Assembly: GCF_007992095.1 (NCBI RefSeq)
Contig: NZ_BJZP01000003.1
Coordinates: forward strand, 124,001-188,000
Source of the DNA: Paenirhizobium naphthalenivorans
GTDB lineage: Bacteria; Pseudomonadota; Alphaproteobacteria; Rhizobiales; Rhizobiaceae
Length of the DNA: 64,000 bases
Direction: 5' to 3'
Below the pieces are notes generated by a model. It had not been told where the DNA came from, made no database searches, and saw only the letters and a list, made by a program, of their open reading frames with translations. Positions within the stretch are counted from its first letter, which is position 1. Each line of letters starts with the position of its first letter. The translations under genes and the position numbers were made by a program. Positions 61,392-64,000 of the stretch are shown here, piece after piece.

Positions 61392-62660
61392 TCAGGCGGT
61401 TGCGTCGGCGGACTTGCCGCTCTTTGCGAGAACCGCCTCGGTGATCGAGTTCGGAACACGACGCGGCTTCTCGACGAGGCCGAGGATCGGCATGATCACC
61501 ATGAAGAAGCCGAAGTAGTAGAGCGTTCCGAGCTGCGCCATCAGCGTATACAGGTCCGAGGGCTGACGAGAGCCAAGCCAACCGAGCAGAACGCAGTCGA
61601 CAACAAAGATCCAGAAGAACAGCTTGTACCACGGACGGTAGACAGCGGAGCGAACCTTCGAGGTATCCAGCCAGGGCAGGAAGAACAGGATGATGATCGA
61701 GCCGAACATCACCAGAACGCCACCGAGCTTGGAGTCGATCGGGCCAACATTGAAGGTGATGGCGCGCAGCATCGCGTAGAACGGCAGGTAATACCACTCT
61801 GGAACAATGTGGGCCGGGGTCTTCAGCGGATCGGCCATCGTGTAGTTGTCGGGGTGACCGAGGTAGTTCGGCATGTAGAAGATGAACCAGGCGAATGCGA
61901 TCAGGAAGACCGATACACCAAAGGCATCCTTGAGGGTCGCGTAAGGCGTGAACGGAACGGTATCCGTCTTCGACTTCACTTCGACGCCGGTCGGGTTGGT
62001 CTGGCCGGTGACATGCAGTGCCCAGACGTGGAGAATGACGACGCCGGCGATCATGAAGGGCAGCAGGTAGTGCAGCGCGAAGAAGCGGTTCAGCGTCGGG
62101 TTGTCAACGGCGAAGCCGCCGAGCAGGAACTGCTGGATCCATTCGCCGACCATCGGAAAGGCGGTGAAGAAGCCGGTGATGACGGTCGCGCCCCAGAAGG
62201 ACATCTGACCCCAGGGCAGAACATAGCCCATGAAGCCGGTCGCCATCATCAGCAGGTAGATGACCACGCCGAGGATCCAGAGGATTTCGCGCGGCGCCTT
62301 GTACGAGCCGTAGTAGAGGCCGCGGGCGATATGCAGGTAGACGGCGATGAAGAAGAACGACGCGCCGTTGGCATGCATGTAACGCAGCAGCCAACCGTGG
62401 TTGACGTCACGCATGATCTTCTCGACCGAGACGAAGGCGACGCCGGTTTCGGCCGCATAGTGCATGGCGAGAACCACGCCGGTCACGATCTGCACGATCA
62501 GCATGACGGACAGCATGGCGCCGAACGTGTAGGCATAGTTCAGGTTGCGAGGAACCGGATAGGCGACAAAGCTGTCGTAGATCATGCGCGGCAGCGGCAG
62601 CCGCGCGTCGATCCACTTCTCGAAGCCGCTCGACGGCTGGTAACTGGAATGACCACTCAT
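61392..62660 (-). CDS. petB: Cytochrome b of the bc1 complex
   Basis: The core quinol-oxidising subunit, with haems bL and bH and both quinone sites. It has 422 residues and eight helices. The haem-ligand segments are in [20 protein letters not shown] and [20 protein letters not shown]. The Qo-site signature PEWY is in [16 protein letters not shown], and [17 protein letters not shown] precedes it. It is encoded 13 bases after petA and 25 bases before petC on the minus strand. A long plus-strand frame over this gene is a shadow. Confidence 0.97.
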   Translation of the reverse strand: MSGHSSYQPSSGFEKWIDARLPLPRMIYDSFVAYPVPRNLNYAYTFGAMLSVMLIVQIVTGVVLAMHYAAETGVAFVSVEKIMRDVNHGWLLRYMHANGASFFFIAVYLHIARGLYYGSYKAPREILWILGVVIYLLMMATGFMGYVLPWGQMSFWGATVITGFFTAFPMVGEWIQQFLLGGFAVDNPTLNRFFALHYLLPFMIAGVVILHVWALHVTGQTNPTGVEVKSKTDTVPFTPYATLKDAFGVSVFLIAFAWFIFYMPNYLGHPDNYTMADPLKTPAHIVPEWYYLPFYAMLRAITFNVGPIDSKLGGVLVMFGSIIILFFLPWLDTSKVRSAVYRPWYKLFFWIFVVDCVLLGWLGSRQPSDLYTLMAQLGTLYYFGFFMVIMPILGLVEKPRRVPNSITEAVLAKSGKSADATA

Positions 62661-62673
62661 ATTAAGTATCCCC

Positions 62674-63252
62674 TCAACCGATCTTGATCACAGAATCGGA
62701 AACGAATCCAAATGTCGGAATGTGCAGGTTTTCCGGCGCCGGACCTTTGCGGATACGGCCCGCGGTATCGTAGTGCGAGCCGTGGCAGGGACAGAACCAG
62801 CCACCGAAATCACCGGACTGACCGAGCGGCACGCAGCCCAGATGGGTGCAGACGCCGAGCATGACCAGCCAGTTTTCCTTGCCTTCGCCGGCAGAGCGGG
62901 CGAGGTCCGTAGCCGGGGTGGCAGGATCGTCGTTGGCGTTGCGCGCAATCGGATCCTTGAGGTCGGTGAGCGCGACGGCCTTGCCTTCTTCGACTTCCTT
63001 GTCGGTCCGGTTGCGAATGAAGACCGGCTTGCCGCGCCACTTGACGATCAGCGACATGCCCGGCTCCAGTGCCGAGACGTCGACTTCGATCGAGCCGAGT
63101 GCCAGCGTAGAGGCATCCGGACGCATCTGGTCGATAAAGGGCCAGGCGAAGGCAGCGACACCGACGGCACCGGCCACACCCGTAGTCAGGTAAAGGAAAT
63201 CGCGGCGAGTTGGCTCGCCCAAGGTTTCGCTATTCATCTCGTGCTCGCTCAC
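62674..63252 (-). CDS. petA: Rieske iron-sulphur protein of the bc1 complex
   Basis: The 2Fe-2S subunit that takes the first electron from quinol. The protein is about 192 residues. The N-terminus has a twin-arginine motif [11 protein letters not shown] followed by the single anchor helix ([13 protein letters not shown]). The cluster motifs are CTHLGC and CPCHGSHYD, with the disulphide Cys residues in the same two boxes. I start at the GTG at 63252 because rhizobial PetA begins MSEH; an ATG five codons later is possible. It is the first gene of petABC. A 13-base palindrome lies about 100 bases upstream. Confidence 0.96.
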   Translation of the reverse strand: MSEHEMNSETLGEPTRRDFLYLTTGVAGAVGVAAFAWPFIDQMRPDASTLALGSIEVDVSALEPGMSLIVKWRGKPVFIRNRTDKEVEEGKAVALTDLKDPIARNANDDPATPATDLARSAGEGKENWLVMLGVCTHLGCVPLGQSGDFGGWFCPCHGSHYDTAGRIRKGPAPENLHIPTFGFVSDSVIKIG

Positions 63253-63347
63253 GGTCAAACCATCCTCTTCGCAAAATCTATGCGACTCACCGCATTGCCA
63301 GGCGACAGCGAATCTCACACGCAATCACGATTACGCCACAGATTCCC

Positions 63348-63360
63348 CGCCAATTTGGCG
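63348..63360. promoter_or_regulatory. Palindrome upstream of petABC
   Basis: CGCCAATTTGGCG is a perfect 13-base palindrome 96-108 bases before the petA start. It may be a regulator site for the operon; the protein is unknown. Confidence 0.3.
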
Positions 63361-63541
63361 CGTTCTAAGCTTGATATCGGATTATGTCCAGTCTTCACAG
63401 GGGGATGCGGGCACAATGTCGCGGAATTATTCGCGCCTCCTGGCGGCTTTTCCACCAGCCTTTCGACCTTGTTGCGTCGCGGTGATAATTGCGGCATGTT
63501 CGCCGCCTTCCCACACAGCAGCGGCCCACGGATTTGCACCC

Positions 63542-64000
63542 TTGATCAGAGAACGGATTTCATCGGCCCTGGACGTCCTGATCTCCGTCGGCCTGCTGGT
63601 CGTCAGCCTTCGCTATGTCACTGGTTTCTGGCTACTGTCCTTCTTCTTCAGCCTACAGCCTCAGCTCGGCGTCATAGCCGCGCTCGGCGCCCTTGCGTCC
63701 TTGGTCCTGCACCGCAGCCGTTACGGCTACGCCCTCCTCGCGGCATCCTTGCTGTTGTGTGGTCACGCTTTCTGGATGCAGCGCGAATTCCTGCCCAACA
63801 GCGATGCGGCCCCACCCGCCAACGCGATGCGCGCGCGTCTGCTTTCGTTCAATATGCTGGGCGACAACTTCGCCAATGTCGGCCGGATCATCACCATGAT
63901 CAATGCCTCAGGCGCCGACGTCGCCTATGTGTTCGAGGCTGGCCCTTTGCTGCACCATCTCGACGCCCTGAAAACCGCCTACCCCTACCGGATCGGCTGC
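63542..64000 (+). CDS. Membrane-anchored EEP-superfamily protein (partial)
   Basis: The gene runs out of the window, with 153 codons visible from a TTG at 63542. Three hydrophobic helices open it (LDVLISVGLLVVSLRYVTG; VIAALGALASLVL; ALLAASLLLCGHAFWM). They are followed by RARLLSFNMLGDNFANVGR and INASGADVAYVFEAGPLL, the first two motifs of the endonuclease/exonuclease/phosphatase fold (Asn, and Glu in the VFEAG box). Proteins of this layout occur widely in rhizobia, with unknown phosphodiesterase substrates. The ribosome binding site is poor, so the start is uncertain. Confidence 0.75.
   Translation, partial: MIRERISSALDVLISVGLLVVSLRYVTGFWLLSFFFSLQPQLGVIAALGALASLVLHRSRYGYALLAASLLLCGHAFWMQREFLPNSDAAPPANAMRARLLSFNMLGDNFANVGRIITMINASGADVAYVFEAGPLLHHLDALKTAYPYRIGC

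Noticed and set aside
61326-62687. A 453-codon plus-strand open frame over petB and part of petC
   Set aside because: Cytochrome b is certain on the minus strand; the plus frame has no recognisable domain.
63315-63539. A 74-codon minus-strand frame upstream of petA
   Set aside because: Composition is unlike coding sequence, no ribosome binding site is present and it covers the promoter region of petABC.

Overview
The window is a high-GC chromosomal segment of an alphaproteobacterium, almost certainly family Rhizobiaceae (Rhizobium, Agrobacterium or Ensifer relatives; the genus cannot be fixed by reading alone). The evidence is gene order known from that family: greA, an lpsB/lpcC-type core glycosyltransferase, variable LPS genes, lrp, trxB, lsrB, an AbcR-type small RNA and an ArsR regulator; rplY, pth, ychF and paired MaoC genes; and petABC beside apt. 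I see no insertion sequence, integrase, prophage, CRISPR array, tRNA or rRNA.

Layout. 1-4.7 kb: end of carB, an SRPBCC protein, a divergent nuclease-like/DUF2235-hydrolase pair, greA. 4.7-10.6 kb: a surface-polysaccharide locus with mixed gene orientation, including a KpsS-like protein, two sialyltransferase-like proteins, a pyruvyl-transferase-family protein and a GT2 enzyme. 10.6-15 kb: lrp, trxB, lsrB, a probable AbcR small RNA, and an ArsR/old-yellow-enzyme pair. 15-27 kb: SDR/LysR pair, VOC protein, ChaA-like antiporter, OpgC, aspartate aminotransferase, a degenerate EAL protein, a PQQ-type sugar dehydrogenase, an EamA transporter, a cold-shock gene with a long palindromic leader and a BA14K protein. 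27-33 kb: MBL hydrolase, a MarR/response regulator/histidine kinase run resembling PetP-PetR/CenR, and the ybjN-proC-csaA operon.

33-42 kb: ubiK, lgt, a MidA-type methyltransferase, a PgeF-type laccase-domain protein, a metal-ligand-poor M24 protein, a lipoprotein, prs and a chemoreceptor. 42-51.7 kb: an aldehyde dehydrogenase/DUF779 pair with a GAF-Fis activator and two matching palindromic sites, an MHYT-GGDEF-EAL protein, rplY, and a HAMP-PAS-GGDEF-EAL protein paired with a periplasmic binding protein. 51.7-64 kb: pth, a GNAT, clpS (second paralogue type), ychF, DUF2157 and DUF2892 membrane proteins, a Crp/Fnr regulator, two MaoC hydratases, glutathione peroxidase, an AraC regulator and a LysE exporter each broken by a one-base frameshift, apt, petC-petB-petA and the start of a membrane-anchored phosphatase/nuclease-family gene.

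The most notable observations are the sialyltransferase-like genes in the LPS core locus, the twin TGTCGCA-N4-TGCGACA sites around the GAF-Fis/aldehyde dehydrogenase genes, the paired frameshifts in AraC and LysE, the single AbcR copy beside lsrB, the 28-base palindrome in the cold-shock leader, and the cyclic-di-GMP enzyme/binding-protein pair sitting between rplY and pth.
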